From NCBI RefSeq assembly GCF_023008245.1, contig NZ_CP090145.1, positions 2,418,001 through 2,482,000 of the forward strand: a stretch of DNA of 64,000 bases, written 5' to 3'. Source of the stretch: Flavobacterium sediminilitoris (GTDB lineage Bacteria; Bacteroidota; Bacteroidia; Flavobacteriales; Flavobacteriaceae). A model generated the notes under the pieces. The model was not told the origin of the DNA and did no database searches. It saw only the letters and a program-made list of their open reading frames with translations. Position numbers and translations under genes: made by a program. This document shows positions 1 through 11,227 of this stretch, in pieces. Positions within the stretch are counted from its first letter, which is position 1. Each line of letters begins with the position of its first letter.

Positions 1-309
1 TTTAAATATCCACCATTTTTTAGATTAATTAGATTAACGTTAAAACATAAAGATTTTGAAAGATTAAAAGAAGGATCTTTATGGATGTACAATGTGTTAG
101 TTCAACATTTACAAATTCCTGTTTTAGGACCGGAAGAACCTGCTATTAGTAGAATAAGAAATCAGTATATAAGAACGATTATAATAAAAATTCCATCAAA
201 TGCTAATCTAGGAAAAACAAAGAATACGATACAAAGTACTTTGAAGAGCTTTGAATCGATTGCTCAATATAGGTCTATTAAGGTATCAATAAATGTAGAT
301 TATTATTAG
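1..309 (+). CDS. priA: Primosomal protein N' (PriA helicase), C-terminal part
   Basis: The reading frame is open from base 1 to a stop at 307-309, so only about the last 102 codons are present. The visible start reads FKYPPFFRLIRLTLKHKD, which matches the conserved YPPF(Y/F)RLI segment of the PriA C-terminal domain. PriA is the 3'-5' helicase that restarts collapsed replication forks and loads the replicative helicase. The rest of the segment (ending INVDYY) fits the usual PriA end, so the gene runs in from outside the window. It converges on the LytTR regulator downstream, with a 4-bp tail-to-tail overlap. The ATG at 85 is internal, not a start. Confidence 0.85.
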   Translation, partial: FKYPPFFRLIRLTLKHKDFERLKEGSLWMYNVLVQHLQIPVLGPEEPAISRIRNQYIRTIIIKIPSNANLGKTKNTIQSTLKSFESIAQYRSIKVSINVDYY

Positions 310-1001
310 ATAGCTTCAATGGCTTTACTAATTACATCTTTTTTATTTCTACTAATAGGGATTTTTTGTCCATCAATTTCTGCAAATTTGCTATTGAATT
401 TTTCAACTCTATCTAAATTTACAATGTATGACTTATGAATTCGAATAAACTTTCCTTGAGGTAATTCATTTTCAAATGACTTCATTGTGGATAATACTAG
501 ATGGCTTTCTTCATCAGTAACAACTTTAATATAATCACCATAGGCTTCAATCCATTTTATTTTATGAGTAAAAACTTTTAATTTTTTTAAGTTACTCTTA
601 ATAATAATAGTTTCACCTAATTCTTCATGAGAATCATTTCTTAATTGATGTAATTCAATAGCCTTTTTAACAGCTCTTAAAAAACGCTCTTTTGAAATTG
701 GTTTTTGCAAAAAGTCTGTTGCTTCATAATCGAATGCTTTTACAGCATAATCAGCTTTTGAAGTTATAAAGATTATTTGGGGTTTAACTTTTAGTCCATC
801 TAATAGGTCAAAACCGCTTATTAGAGGCATCTCTATGTCTAAAAATATTAAATCAACAATATTATTATTTAAAGAATTTTTTGCTTCTAACGCATTAGCA
901 AAATCACCAACTAAATTAAGATTTGGGGATTCATTAACAAGCTTTGTTATCGTCATTCTTTGTATTGCACTATCATCAACAACTATACAATTCAACTTCA
1001 T
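306..1001 (-). CDS. LytTR-family response regulator
   Basis: This 231-residue protein has a receiver domain (about 1-120) and a LytTR DNA-binding domain (about 130-228). The receiver keeps the acidic pair D9/D10, phospho-acceptor D55 in LDIEMP, T80 and K100. The output half has the expected KIKWIEAYGDYIKV and FIRIHKSYIVNLDRV strands. LytTR regulators normally act with a LytS-type membrane histidine kinase; none is visible next to it, so its partner is elsewhere or lies before the window. About 150 bp of AT-rich DNA separates its start from rpsF, making the two genes divergent. Confidence 0.92.
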   Translation of the reverse strand: MKLNCIVVDDSAIQRMTITKLVNESPNLNLVGDFANALEAKNSLNNNIVDLIFLDIEMPLISGFDLLDGLKVKPQIIFITSKADYAVKAFDYEATDFLQKPISKERFLRAVKKAIELHQLRNDSHEELGETIIIKSNLKKLKVFTHKIKWIEAYGDYIKVVTDEESHLVLSTMKSFENELPQGKFIRIHKSYIVNLDRVEKFNSKFAEIDGQKIPISRNKKDVISKAIEAI

Positions 1002-1088
1002 ATACCTATAATTTAATGATAAAAGTATAGCAAAAAAATTAATACAGCAAATAAAAGCGTAATTTTTGTGTAAAAAATGAACTATAAA

Positions 1089-1118
1089 TTGTTATTTAAA
1101 ATAAATTGACTATTTTTG
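1089..1118 (+). promoter_or_regulatory. Flavobacterial-type promoter for rpsF
   Basis: TTG at 1089-1091 and TATTTTTG at 1111-1118 are 19 bp apart, matching the Bacteroidota -33/-7 pattern (TTG or TTTG, 17-23 bp, TANNTTTG). The ATG of rpsF follows 33 bp later. Transcription from here would cover rpsF, rpsR and rplI. Confidence 0.65.
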
Positions 1119-1151
1119 CACTCAATTTTAAACAAATTAATATAATTTATT

Positions 1152-1493
1152 ATGAATCACTATGAAACTGTTTTCATCTTGAATCCCGTTTTATCTGAAC
1201 AACAGATAAAGGAAACAGTAAGTAAATTTGAAAGTTTTCTTACTTCTAAAGGGGCTGAGATGGTATCGAAAGAAGATTGGGGCTTGAAAAAATTAGCTTA
1301 CGAAATTCAACACAAAAAAAGCGGATTTTATCATTTATTTGAATTCAAAGCTCCAGGAGATATAATCATTGGATTTGAAACTGAATTCCGTCGTGACGAG
1401 CGTATTATGCGTTTCTTAACTGTAGCTTTAGATAAGCATGCAATTTCTTGGGCTGAAAGAAGAAGAGTAAAATTAAAATCTAAATCAAACTAA
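1152..1493 (+). CDS. rpsF: 30S ribosomal protein S6
   Basis: The 113-residue product opens with [18 protein letters not shown], the standard S6 N-terminus, and keeps the [19 protein letters not shown] core and the [12 protein letters not shown] strand. S6 binds the 30S platform together with S18. It is the first gene of rpsF-rpsR-rplI, the normal Bacteroidota arrangement, with no ssb or priB inserted between S6 and S18 as in proteobacteria. It is followed by rpsR after 2 bp, so the two are co-translated. The basic tail ([11 protein letters not shown]) is typical. Confidence 0.97.
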   Translation: MNHYETVFILNPVLSEQQIKETVSKFESFLTSKGAEMVSKEDWGLKKLAYEIQHKKSGFYHLFEFKAPGDIIIGFETEFRRDERIMRFLTVALDKHAISWAERRRVKLKSKSN

Positions 1494-1495
1494 TT

Positions 1496-1792
1496 ATGTC
1501 AACTTTAGAGCAATCTGCAAAAGGGAAAAAAGAGGGAGATATTAGATATCTTACTCCTTTGAATATAGAAACTAACAAGCAAAAAAAATACTGTCGTTTC
1601 AAAAAATCAGGTATTAAATATATCGATTATAAAGATGCTGACTTCTTATTAAAGTTTGTTAACGAACAAGGTAAAATTTTACCAAGAAGATTAACAGGTA
1701 CTTCATTAAAGTATCAAAGAAAAGTGTCTGTAGCTGTTAAAAGAGCTCGTCACTTAGCTTTAATGCCATATGTGGCTGATTTATTAAAATAA
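1496..1792 (+). CDS. rpsR: 30S ribosomal protein S18
   Basis: This is a 98-residue S18. The conserved segments are [43 protein letters not shown] and the ending [12 protein letters not shown]18 forms a heterodimer with S6 on the 30S platform. It starts 2 bp after rpsF and is separated from rplI by 68 bp that can fold into a hairpin. The N-terminal extension ([14 protein letters not shown]) is usual for Flavobacteriaceae. Confidence 0.97.
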   Translation: MSTLEQSAKGKKEGDIRYLTPLNIETNKQKKYCRFKKSGIKYIDYKDADFLLKFVNEQGKILPRRLTGTSLKYQRKVSVAVKRARHLALMPYVADLLK

Positions 1793-1804
1793 TTAAAAAT
1801 AACA

Positions 1805-1860
1805 GTTGTTGGTTTTCAGTTAAAATGAAACCTAACTTCTAAAAATATAAGGACAACAAC
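1805..1860 (+). promoter_or_regulatory. Possible folded leader before rplI
   Basis: The rpsR-rplI gap holds GTTGGTTT (1808-1815) facing AAACCTAAC (1828-1836), an imperfect hairpin with one bulged base. GTTGTT (1805-1810) can instead pair with AACAAC (1855-1860), which directly abuts the rplI ATG. Two mutually exclusive pairings near a ribosomal-protein start could mean feedback control, but this is only inferred from complementarity. Confidence 0.3.
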
Positions 1861-2304
1861 ATGGAACTTATTTTAAAACAAGACGTACAGAATTTAGGAT
1901 TTAAAGATGATATTGTAACTGTAAAAAATGGTTATGGTCGTAATTATTTAATTCCACAAGGATTTGCAGCTTTAGCAACTCCATCAGCAAAAAAAGTTTT
2001 AGCTGAAAATTTAAAACAAAAAGCACATAAAGAGCAAAAAATTGTTGACGATGCTAAGAAAGTTGCAGAGTCATTAAGAGCTTTAGATATTAAAATTTCT
2101 GCAAAAGCAGGTGGTGATAAATTATTTGGTTCTGTTACTAATGCTAATATTGCTGAAATATTAGAGAAAAACGGTCAATCAATTGATAAAAAATTCATTA
2201 CAAGTGGTGTAGTTAAGCGTGTTGGTAAATATACAGCTAGTGTTAGACTTCATAGAGATGTAATTGTAGAATTACCTTATGAAATTATTGCAGAAAAAGC
2301 ATAA
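1861..2304 (+). CDS. rplI: 50S ribosomal protein L9
   Basis: The 147-residue product has the L9 N-terminal domain (MELILKQDVQNLGFKDDIVTVKNGYGRNYLIPQG), a charged connecting helix rich in lysine and alanine, and the C-terminal rRNA-binding domain (GGDKLFGSVTNANIAEIL). L9 bridges the base of the L1 stalk on the 50S subunit. It is the last gene of the S6-S18-L9 operon; a strong GC-rich hairpin terminator lies 22 bp past its stop. Length and both domains are complete. Confidence 0.97.
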   Translation: MELILKQDVQNLGFKDDIVTVKNGYGRNYLIPQGFAALATPSAKKVLAENLKQKAHKEQKIVDDAKKVAESLRALDIKISAKAGGDKLFGSVTNANIAEILEKNGQSIDKKFITSGVVKRVGKYTASVRLHRDVIVELPYEIIAEKA

Positions 2305-2325
2305 TTTTATAAAAAAAATTATAGT

Positions 2326-2356
2326 TAGCCCTTCATTATTGGAGGGCTTTTTTTTT
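2326..2356 (+). terminator. Rho-independent terminator after rplI
   Basis: AGCCCT pairs with AGGGCT around a short loop, followed by nine T residues. It closes the ribosomal-protein operon. Confidence 0.9.
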
Positions 2357-2367
2357 ATATTTACACC

Positions 2368-5549
<3,182 letters not shown>

Positions 5550-5551
5550 AA

Positions 5552-5599
5552 TTTAAATGCTATATAGTTCCTAAATGTAGAAACTATATAGCATTTAAA
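5552..5599. terminator. Bidirectional terminator, 18-bp perfect stem
   Basis: TTTAAATGCTATATAGTT (5552-5569) is the exact reverse complement of 5582-5599, with a 12-base loop. It lies between two convergent genes and its outer bases supply A/T tracts for both strands. Confidence 0.8.
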
Positions 5600-5624
5600 A
5601 GAGTATAGAATATTTTTATGAAAC

Positions 5625-6539
5625 TTATAGAATAATATTTCTAGTAGTATTATCGTGTTTTTTATTGTTAGACAAATAGAAGTCAATTCTACCAAGGTTA
5701 ATTCCAAAACATCCAACTTGATTCACTAGTACTGCTTTTCCATCAACATTAGTTTCTATGACAGGTTTGTCTAAAAAAGTGTGACTATGACCTCCAATAA
5801 TTAAATCAATATCTTTTGTTTGTTTTGCAAGTAATATATCGCAAACTTTATCAGGTTCGTTTCTGTAATTAAAACCAAGATGAGAAAGACAAATAACTAA
5901 ATCACACTTTTTATCTTCTTTTAATATCCTAGTCATATCTTTTGCAACTTCAATAGGATTATTGTAGACTGTTTCTTTATATAGTTTTTTATCAACTAAT
6001 CCGTCAAGCTCAACGCCTAATCCAAATATTCCAATTTTAATTCCGTCTTTTATAATTATTTTATAAGGTTTTACAATTCCATCTAATATAGTATTTGTAA
6101 AATCATAATTTGCTGAAACAAAGTCAAAGCTAGCATGTGGTAATTGTGCATGAAAACCATCAATTCCATTGTCAAAATCATGATTTCCCATTGTAGCTAA
6201 ATCATATTTCATCATACTCATTAGTTTAAACTCTAATTCACCACCATAATAATTAAAATAAGGAGTTCCTTGAAAAATATCTCCAGCATCTAAAAGAAGA
6301 ACATTTTTTTCTTCTTTTCTAATTTGTTCTATTACACTTGCTCTTCTTGCTGCTCCACCCATATTTGGATTTCTTGGATGATCCGCAGGAAATGGATCTA
6401 TATGACTATGAACATCATTAGTGTGTAGAATTGTTATTTTTTTCTCCTCAATAGTTGAAAAACTACTTAATGATAATCCTCCAACTGTTAATAAAGCCGA
6501 ACTGGCTGCTGTTTTTTGTAAAAAATCTCTTCTTTGCAT
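5625..6539 (-). CDS. Tat-exported 5'-nucleotidase-type metallophosphatase (catalytic half)
   Basis: This 304-residue protein carries the calcineurin-like metal-binding motifs of 5'-nucleotidases: HTNDVHSH (D42, H44), LLLDAGDIFQGTP, MGNHDFDNG, LSHLGFN and GGHSHTFLDKP. The N-terminus MQRRDFLQKTAASSALLTVG is a twin-arginine (Tat) signal. It ends right after the catalytic domain; the C-terminal substrate-binding domain normally fused in UshA-type enzymes is encoded by the gene 10 bp upstream (6550-7332). Together they probably hydrolyse extracytoplasmic nucleotides or related phosphoesters. Tat export fits a metalloprotein folded before translocation. Confidence 0.9.
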   Translation of the reverse strand: MQRRDFLQKTAASSALLTVGGLSLSSFSTIEEKKITILHTNDVHSHIDPFPADHPRNPNMGGAARRASVIEQIRKEEKNVLLLDAGDIFQGTPYFNYYGGELEFKLMSMMKYDLATMGNHDFDNGIDGFHAQLPHASFDFVSANYDFTNTILDGIVKPYKIIIKDGIKIGIFGLGVELDGLVDKKLYKETVYNNPIEVAKDMTRILKEDKKCDLVICLSHLGFNYRNEPDKVCDILLAKQTKDIDLIIGGHSHTFLDKPVIETNVDGKAVLVNQVGCFGINLGRIDFYLSNNKKHDNTTRNIIL

Positions 6540-6549
6540 TTTATAGGCT

Positions 6550-7332
6550 TTATTTTATGATAATTCTTTCTGTTGTTATATTAGGTAATGTATCTATTTT
6601 CTTAAAATAGTCAATAAATAAATTTCTTAACTTGTAATCAATATCATATTTTAATGAACTATCTCTAAAAAATGTCATGCTATCGCCACCACTAGCTAAA
6701 TAATCAGAAGTTGCTACATAATATATTTTATTATCATCAATAGAGTGATTGTTTATTTTTATATCCATTACAGTATTTTCATCCTTATTTGTATAGATTG
6801 TTATACCTGCTAAAGGATGCGGTTTTTTTTCTTTTATAATATAATCAGCTAAAGCTCTTACTTCTTTACCTTTTAAACCAATAATCATAATACTATTTTC
6901 AAAAGGCATTATTTCGTAGGCAGTTCTAGACGTAACATTCCCTTTAGGAATAATAGCTCTTATTCCTCCATGGTTTAGTAAACAAAAATCAATATCTTTA
7001 TTTTCTCTTTTAAGAAATATAGGCTTACTAAATGCTAAAGTTGTTTCTGCAAATAAGTTGCCAATATTAGTCTGCCATTTGCCTTTACTTTTTTCTTGAT
7101 TTACAGGATTGTAAGCCAAAACACTGTCTAAATCTTTAGTAATGTGTTCTCTATAAGGTTGTATGAATTTTTCTATTTCAGTGTTACCAGCATAAGATTC
7201 ATTGATGTTAATTCTTTTACCTTCAACTTCATATATATTAGATTTAGAAGTTTTACAAGAGACTATAAATAGGAATGTTAATAATATAACAAAATAACTA
7301 TATTTTACTCTTTTCTTTTTTACATTTACCAT
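6550..7332 (-). CDS. 5'-nucleotidase C-terminal domain lipoprotein
   Basis: The 260-residue product has a lipoprotein signal (hydrophobic run ending LFIVSC at about residue 26). The rest matches the 5_nucleotid_C domain: ETTLAFSKP, LLNHGGIRAIIPKGNVTSRTAYEIMPFENSIMIIGLKG and YYVATSDYLASGGDSMTFF. In UshA-like enzymes this domain recognises the nucleoside; it has no catalytic metal site of its own. It is transcribed just ahead of the Tat-exported catalytic half (10-bp gap), so the two halves should reassemble outside the inner membrane although exported by different routes. Confidence 0.9.
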   Translation of the reverse strand: MVNVKKKRVKYSYFVILLTFLFIVSCKTSKSNIYEVEGKRININESYAGNTEIEKFIQPYREHITKDLDSVLAYNPVNQEKSKGKWQTNIGNLFAETTLAFSKPIFLKRENKDIDFCLLNHGGIRAIIPKGNVTSRTAYEIMPFENSIMIIGLKGKEVRALADYIIKEKKPHPLAGITIYTNKDENTVMDIKINNHSIDDNKIYYVATSDYLASGGDSMTFFRDSSLKYDIDYKLRNLFIDYFKKIDTLPNITTERIIIK

Positions 7333-7354
7333 CCTTTAAATAGGTTTAAATATT

Positions 7355-7362
7355 TATTTTTG
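7355..7362 (+). promoter_or_regulatory. -7 box TATTTTTG
   Basis: TATTTTTG lies 20 bp before the ATG at 7382, in the short divergent gap with the 5'-nucleotidase operon. No good TTG box is seen at the expected upstream distance. Confidence 0.45.
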
Positions 7363-7381
7363 TCGAACACGTAAAATTACT

Positions 7382-7900
7382 ATGTTTTCTAGAATAATTA
7401 AGAGGTTTTTCCTAAAAAAAATAATTAAGAAAAGGTTATCTAAGTATAACCTAGATGTAACTAATGATAAAATTAAAACAATAGGTATTATTGTAGATAC
7501 AACTTATTTTTTTGATAAAGAAAAGCTTATATCGGAAATTAAATCACACAGCAATCATTTTGAAGATATAAGAATGATAGCATATCGGGATAAAATAAAA
7601 AATAAAAGCGAAAATGAATCACTTTTTTTCTCCATGAAAGATATTACTATCACAGGAGGAATTGGTGCAAAGCATATTCAGGATTTTGTAGATTATCCTT
7701 TCGATTTGTTAATTAATTATTTTGATGAAGAAAAATTACCATTATTATTAATTGCAAAAAAATCAAAAGCAAAATTTAAAATGGGATTTTCAACAGTAGA
7801 CAAAAGAATCCATCATTTTATGTTAGCCTTGGAAATGAAAAACTATAAAGAGTTTGTCTCTGAATTATTCAAATATTTAAAAATACTTAATAAAATATAA
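7382..7900 (+). CDS. DUF6913-like protein
   Basis: This 172-residue protein resembles DUF6913, a family of Flavobacteriaceae with unknown function. It has a basic N-terminus ([19 protein letters not shown]) that could lie along a membrane, but no clear transmembrane helix or signal peptide. It starts 49 bp from the divergent nucleotidase operon, with a good -7 box in between, and ends one base before dapA, so it is probably co-transcribed with dapA. The family name rests on pattern recognition only. Confidence 0.7.
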   Translation: MFSRIIKRFFLKKIIKKRLSKYNLDVTNDKIKTIGIIVDTTYFFDKEKLISEIKSHSNHFEDIRMIAYRDKIKNKSENESLFFSMKDITITGGIGAKHIQDFVDYPFDLLINYFDEEKLPLLLIAKKSKAKFKMGFSTVDKRIHHFMLALEMKNYKEFVSELFKYLKILNKI

Positions 7901-7901
7901 C

Positions 7902-8780
7902 ATGAAAAAGTTTGAAGGTACTGGTGTAGCACTAGTTACTCCATTTAAAGAAGATTTTTCAATAGATGTTGAAGCATTAAAAAGAATCGTAGATTTTGTA
8001 ACCAAAGGCGGAGTAGAATATCTTGTTGTTTTAGGAACAACGGCAGAATCAGCAACTTTGTCTCAAGATGAAAAAGAATTAGTCATAAAGACTATTGTAG
8101 AAGCTAATGCAGGTAGATTACCATTAGTTTTAGGAGTAGGAGGAAATAATACACTGAAAGTAGTAGAAGAATTAAAATCAAGAGATTTGTCAAAATTTGA
8201 TGCTATTTTATCTGTTTCACCATATTATAATAAACCAACGCAAGAAGGAATTTATCAGCATTTTAAAGCAGTTGCAGAAGCTTCATCAATTCCTGTTATT
8301 TTATACAATGTACCAGGAAGAACAGCAAGTAATGTATTGCCATCAACAATTATTCGTTTAGCAAATGATTTTAAAAATGTTATAGGTGTTAAAGAAGCAG
8401 CAGGAGACATTGTGCAAGCTATGCGATTGATTCAAAATAAACCAGAGAATTTTTTAATTATTTCTGGAGATGACATGATTACTCTTCCAATGGTTTTAGC
8501 AGGAGGTTCTGGAGTAATTTCAGTAATTGGTCAAGGTTTTCCAAAAGAATTTTCTGAAATGGTACGTCTTGGATTGCAAGAAAAAGGAAAAGAAGCTTAT
8601 AAGTTGCATTATCTTTTAGCAGATTCAATCGATATGATTTTTGAACAAGGTAATCCAGCGGGAATTAAAGAAGTTTTTAAAACTCTTGGTTTATCAGAAA
8701 ATACGGTTCGTTTACCATTAGTTAATGTAGATGAAAATTTAGCTAATAAACTAAAAAATTTTACGAAAAAAATAAGCTAA
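7902..8780 (+). CDS. dapA: 4-hydroxy-tetrahydrodipicolinate synthase
   Basis: The 292-residue enzyme condenses pyruvate with aspartate semialdehyde, the first committed step of lysine and diaminopimelate synthesis. The Schiff-base lysine is K164 (GVKEAAGD), the catalytic tyrosine is Y135 (YNVPGRT), and the TT pair of the proton relay is at 46-47 (LGTTAES). Length and all motifs are complete. It starts one base after the DUF6913-like gene. About 96 bp with a new promoter box separates it from bamD, so the following genes need not depend on its transcript. Confidence 0.96.
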   Translation: MKKFEGTGVALVTPFKEDFSIDVEALKRIVDFVTKGGVEYLVVLGTTAESATLSQDEKELVIKTIVEANAGRLPLVLGVGGNNTLKVVEELKSRDLSKFDAILSVSPYYNKPTQEGIYQHFKAVAEASSIPVILYNVPGRTASNVLPSTIIRLANDFKNVIGVKEAAGDIVQAMRLIQNKPENFLIISGDDMITLPMVLAGGSGVISVIGQGFPKEFSEMVRLGLQEKGKEAYKLHYLLADSIDMIFEQGNPAGIKEVFKTLGLSENTVRLPLVNVDENLANKLKNFTKKIS

Positions 8781-8811
8781 AAAAAGATTTCCATAGTATT
8801 TAAATTATGTC

Positions 8812-8819
8812 TAAATTTG
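8812..8819 (+). promoter_or_regulatory. -7 box TAAATTTG before bamD
   Basis: TAAATTTG fits TANNTTTG and is the only good match in the dapA-bamD gap, 57 bp before the bamD ATG. It would serve the bamD to recN series. Confidence 0.5.
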
Positions 8820-8876
8820 CAGTTGCTTTTTTAGGTGTTAATTCATGTGTATTAAAAAAGTAAAAAAATAAAATCA

Positions 8877-9683
8877 ATGAATAAATTTATCTGTTTCATC
8901 CTTATTATTATTTCACTTTCATCTTGTAGTGAATATCAAAAAGCTTTAAAAAGCGAAGATTTAGCACTCAAGAGTAAAACGGCAAATGATTTATATGAAA
9001 AAGGGAAATACACAAAAGCACTGCGTTTATATGAGCAGATAATACCAGCTTATAGAGGAAAGCCACAAGCAGAGCGTTTGTTTTATATGTTTTCAAAATC
9101 ATATTATAATACTAAACAATATTATTTAGCAGGATATCAGTTTGAAAGTTTTGCATCAAGTTATCCTAAAAGTGAGAAAAGAGAAGAAGCTGCTTTTTTA
9201 GGAGCTGAATGTTTCTATAGATTATCACCTAGGTATAGTTTAGATCAAATTGATACAGAAAAAGCACTTTCTAAATTGCAAAAATTTATTGATACTTATC
9301 CCGATTCAGAATATTTACCAAAAGCAAATGAGTACGTTAAGGAATTAAGAGAGAAATTAGAAAAGAAAGCTTTTGAAATAGCGAAACAATATTATACTAT
9401 TTCAGATCACCGATTAGAATATAATGCAGCATTGAAAGCTTTAGATAATTTTATTTCAGATTATCCAGGAACCCCTTTTAAAGAAGAAGCATTATTTTTA
9501 AAATTTAGCACGGCTTATAAATTAGCAATTAATAGTGTTGAATATAAAAAAGAAGATCGATTAAATCTTGCTAAAACAATGTACAATAGTTTTATTAAGT
9601 TTAATGCAGAATCACAATTTAAGCCAAAGGCTGACACAATGTTAGCGACAATTGACAAAGAATTACAACAATTTTCTAAATAA
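8877..9683 (+). CDS. bamD: Outer membrane assembly lipoprotein BamD
   Basis: This is a 268-residue lipoprotein with signal MNKFICFILIIISLSS and lipidated C17 (SSC). The mature part is made of tetratricopeptide-like repeats (ANDLYEKGKYTKALRLYEQIIPAYRG, KSYYNTKQYYLAGYQFESFASSYP and a third block near 190-215), the fold of BamD/YfiO. BamD sits at the inner face of the outer membrane and recruits beta-barrel substrates to BamA. It opens the bamD-omega-coaBC-DUF4835-recN cluster conserved in Bacteroidota; the gap to the next gene is 8 bp. Confidence 0.93.
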   Translation: MNKFICFILIIISLSSCSEYQKALKSEDLALKSKTANDLYEKGKYTKALRLYEQIIPAYRGKPQAERLFYMFSKSYYNTKQYYLAGYQFESFASSYPKSEKREEAAFLGAECFYRLSPRYSLDQIDTEKALSKLQKFIDTYPDSEYLPKANEYVKELREKLEKKAFEIAKQYYTISDHRLEYNAALKALDNFISDYPGTPFKEEALFLKFSTAYKLAINSVEYKKEDRLNLAKTMYNSFIKFNAESQFKPKADTMLATIDKELQQFSK

Positions 9684-9691
9684 ATTAAATC

Positions 9692-10006
9692 ATGGATTTA
9701 AAAAAGACTACAGCTCCAGTTAACACAATCACTTATAATAAAAGTAAGATTGAAGAGCCAACAGGGAACGTTTATGAAGCTATAACAATTATGGCTAAGA
9801 GAGCAGGTCAAATTAATACCGAAATTAAAAAGGAATTAATTGAAAAATTAGAAGAATTTGCAACTTACAATGATAGTTTAGAAGAAATCTTTGAAAACAA
9901 AGAACAAATTGAAGTTTCAAAATTTTATGAAAAATTACCTAAACCTCACGCTTTAGCTGTTCAAGAATGGTTAGAAGGTAAAATTTATCATAGAGAAGCA
10001 AAATAA
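9692..10006 (+). CDS. rpoZ: RNA polymerase omega subunit (Bacteroidota type)
   Basis: The 104-residue product has the block TGNVYEAITIMAKRAGQINTEIKKEL, which corresponds to the omega core that folds around the beta' C-terminus. Bacteroidota omega is divergent from the E. coli protein and is usually recognised by its place between bamD and coaBC, exactly as here. It starts 8 bp after bamD and 3 bp before coaBC, so it is transcribed inside the same operon. The C-terminal part (KFYEKLPKPHALAVQEWLEGKI) is typical of the family. Confidence 0.85.
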   Translation: MDLKKTTAPVNTITYNKSKIEEPTGNVYEAITIMAKRAGQINTEIKKELIEKLEEFATYNDSLEEIFENKEQIEVSKFYEKLPKPHALAVQEWLEGKIYHREAK

Positions 10007-10009
10007 TAC

Positions 10010-11227
10010 ATGAGTATGACTGTATTAAGTGGTAAAAAAATCTTGCTAGGAGTTTCAGGAGGAATTGCCGCTTATAAAACAGCACATCTTGTTAGACTTT
10101 TTATAAAAGCAGGTGCTCAAGTACAAGTTGTTATGACACCTGCTTCTAAAGATTTTGTTACACCTTTAACATTATCTACACTTTCTAAAAATCCCGTTCA
10201 TTCTAGTTTTTACAACGAAGATGATGAAAATGCAATATGGAATAATCATGTTGAGCTAGCTCTATGGGCAGATTATATGCTTATTGCACCAGCAACTGCA
10301 AATACAATGTCTAAAATGGCAAATGGCAATTGCGATAATCTTTTAATTGCTACGTATTTGTCTTCTAAATGTCCAGTATACTTTGCACCAGCAATGGATT
10401 TGGATATGTACAAACATCCTTCTACATTAGAAAGTTTTAATAAATTACAAAAGTTTGGTAATACTATTATTCCAGCAGAAAGCGGAGAATTAGCAAGTGG
10501 ACTTTCTGGAGAAGGAAGAATGGCAGAACCAGAAAATATAATATCTTTTATAGAAAAGGATATTACTTCAAAACTACCTTTAAAAGGGAAGAAAATTTTA
10601 ATTACCGCAGGACCTACTTATGAAGCCATTGATCCAGTACGTTTTATTGGAAATCATTCTTCAGGAAAAATGGGATTTGATATAGCAAGAATTGCAGCTC
10701 ATAATGGAGCTGAAGTAATTTTAGTAGCTGGTCCAACTCATTTGAAAGTAGAGCATCCTTTTATACATTTAAGAAGAGTGCAATCAGCACAAGAAATGTA
10801 TGACGTTTGTCATGAATATTTTGAAGAAGTAAATGTAACAATAGCAGCAGCAGCAGTTGCGGATTATAGACCAAAAAATGTTGCACTTCAGAAAATAAAA
10901 AAGAATGATCCTACGTTTATAATAGAGTTAGAGAAAACAAAAGACATCTTAGCTTCTTTAGGAGAAAAGAAAAAAAATCAGTTTTTAATTGGTTTTGCAT
11001 TAGAAACAGAAAATGAAATTGAACATGCAAAGCTGAAAATTCAGAAAAAAAACTTAGATTTGATAGTTTTAAATTCTTTAAATGATAAAGGAGCTGGTTT
11101 TGGTCATGATACTAATAAAGTTACCTTTATAGATAAACAGTTTATTGTTGAACCAATGAACTTAAAAAGTAAAGAATCTGTAGCTCAGGATATTATAAAT
11201 AAAATTATTCAACATTATGATGCGTAA
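10010..11227 (+). CDS. coaBC: Bifunctional phosphopantothenoylcysteine decarboxylase/synthetase
   Basis: The 405-residue protein makes 4'-phosphopantetheine in coenzyme A synthesis. The N-terminal CoaC flavoprotein half has GVSGGIAAYKTAHLVR, the histidine-containing WNNHVELALWAD segment and the APAMDLDMYKHP loop. The CoaB half begins near residue 190 (GKKILITAGPTYEAIDPVRFIGNHSSGKMG) and has AAAVADYRPKN and the KTKDIL strand. The start is ambiguous between 10010 and an in-frame ATG at 10016. Its stop overlaps the DUF4835 start by 11 bp. Confidence 0.96.
   Translation: MSMTVLSGKKILLGVSGGIAAYKTAHLVRLFIKAGAQVQVVMTPASKDFVTPLTLSTLSKNPVHSSFYNEDDENAIWNNHVELALWADYMLIAPATANTMSKMANGNCDNLLIATYLSSKCPVYFAPAMDLDMYKHPSTLESFNKLQKFGNTIIPAESGELASGLSGEGRMAEPENIISFIEKDITSKLPLKGKKILITAGPTYEAIDPVRFIGNHSSGKMGFDIARIAAHNGAEVILVAGPTHLKVEHPFIHLRRVQSAQEMYDVCHEYFEEVNVTIAAAAVADYRPKNVALQKIKKNDPTFIIELEKTKDILASLGEKKKNQFLIGFALETENEIEHAKLKIQKKNLDLIVLNSLNDKGAGFGHDTNKVTFIDKQFIVEPMNLKSKESVAQDIINKIIQHYDA

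Noticed and set aside
85..309. Separate 74-residue gene at the left edge
   Set aside because: The frame is open from base 1 and the upstream residues are conserved PriA sequence, so this is the end of a longer gene.
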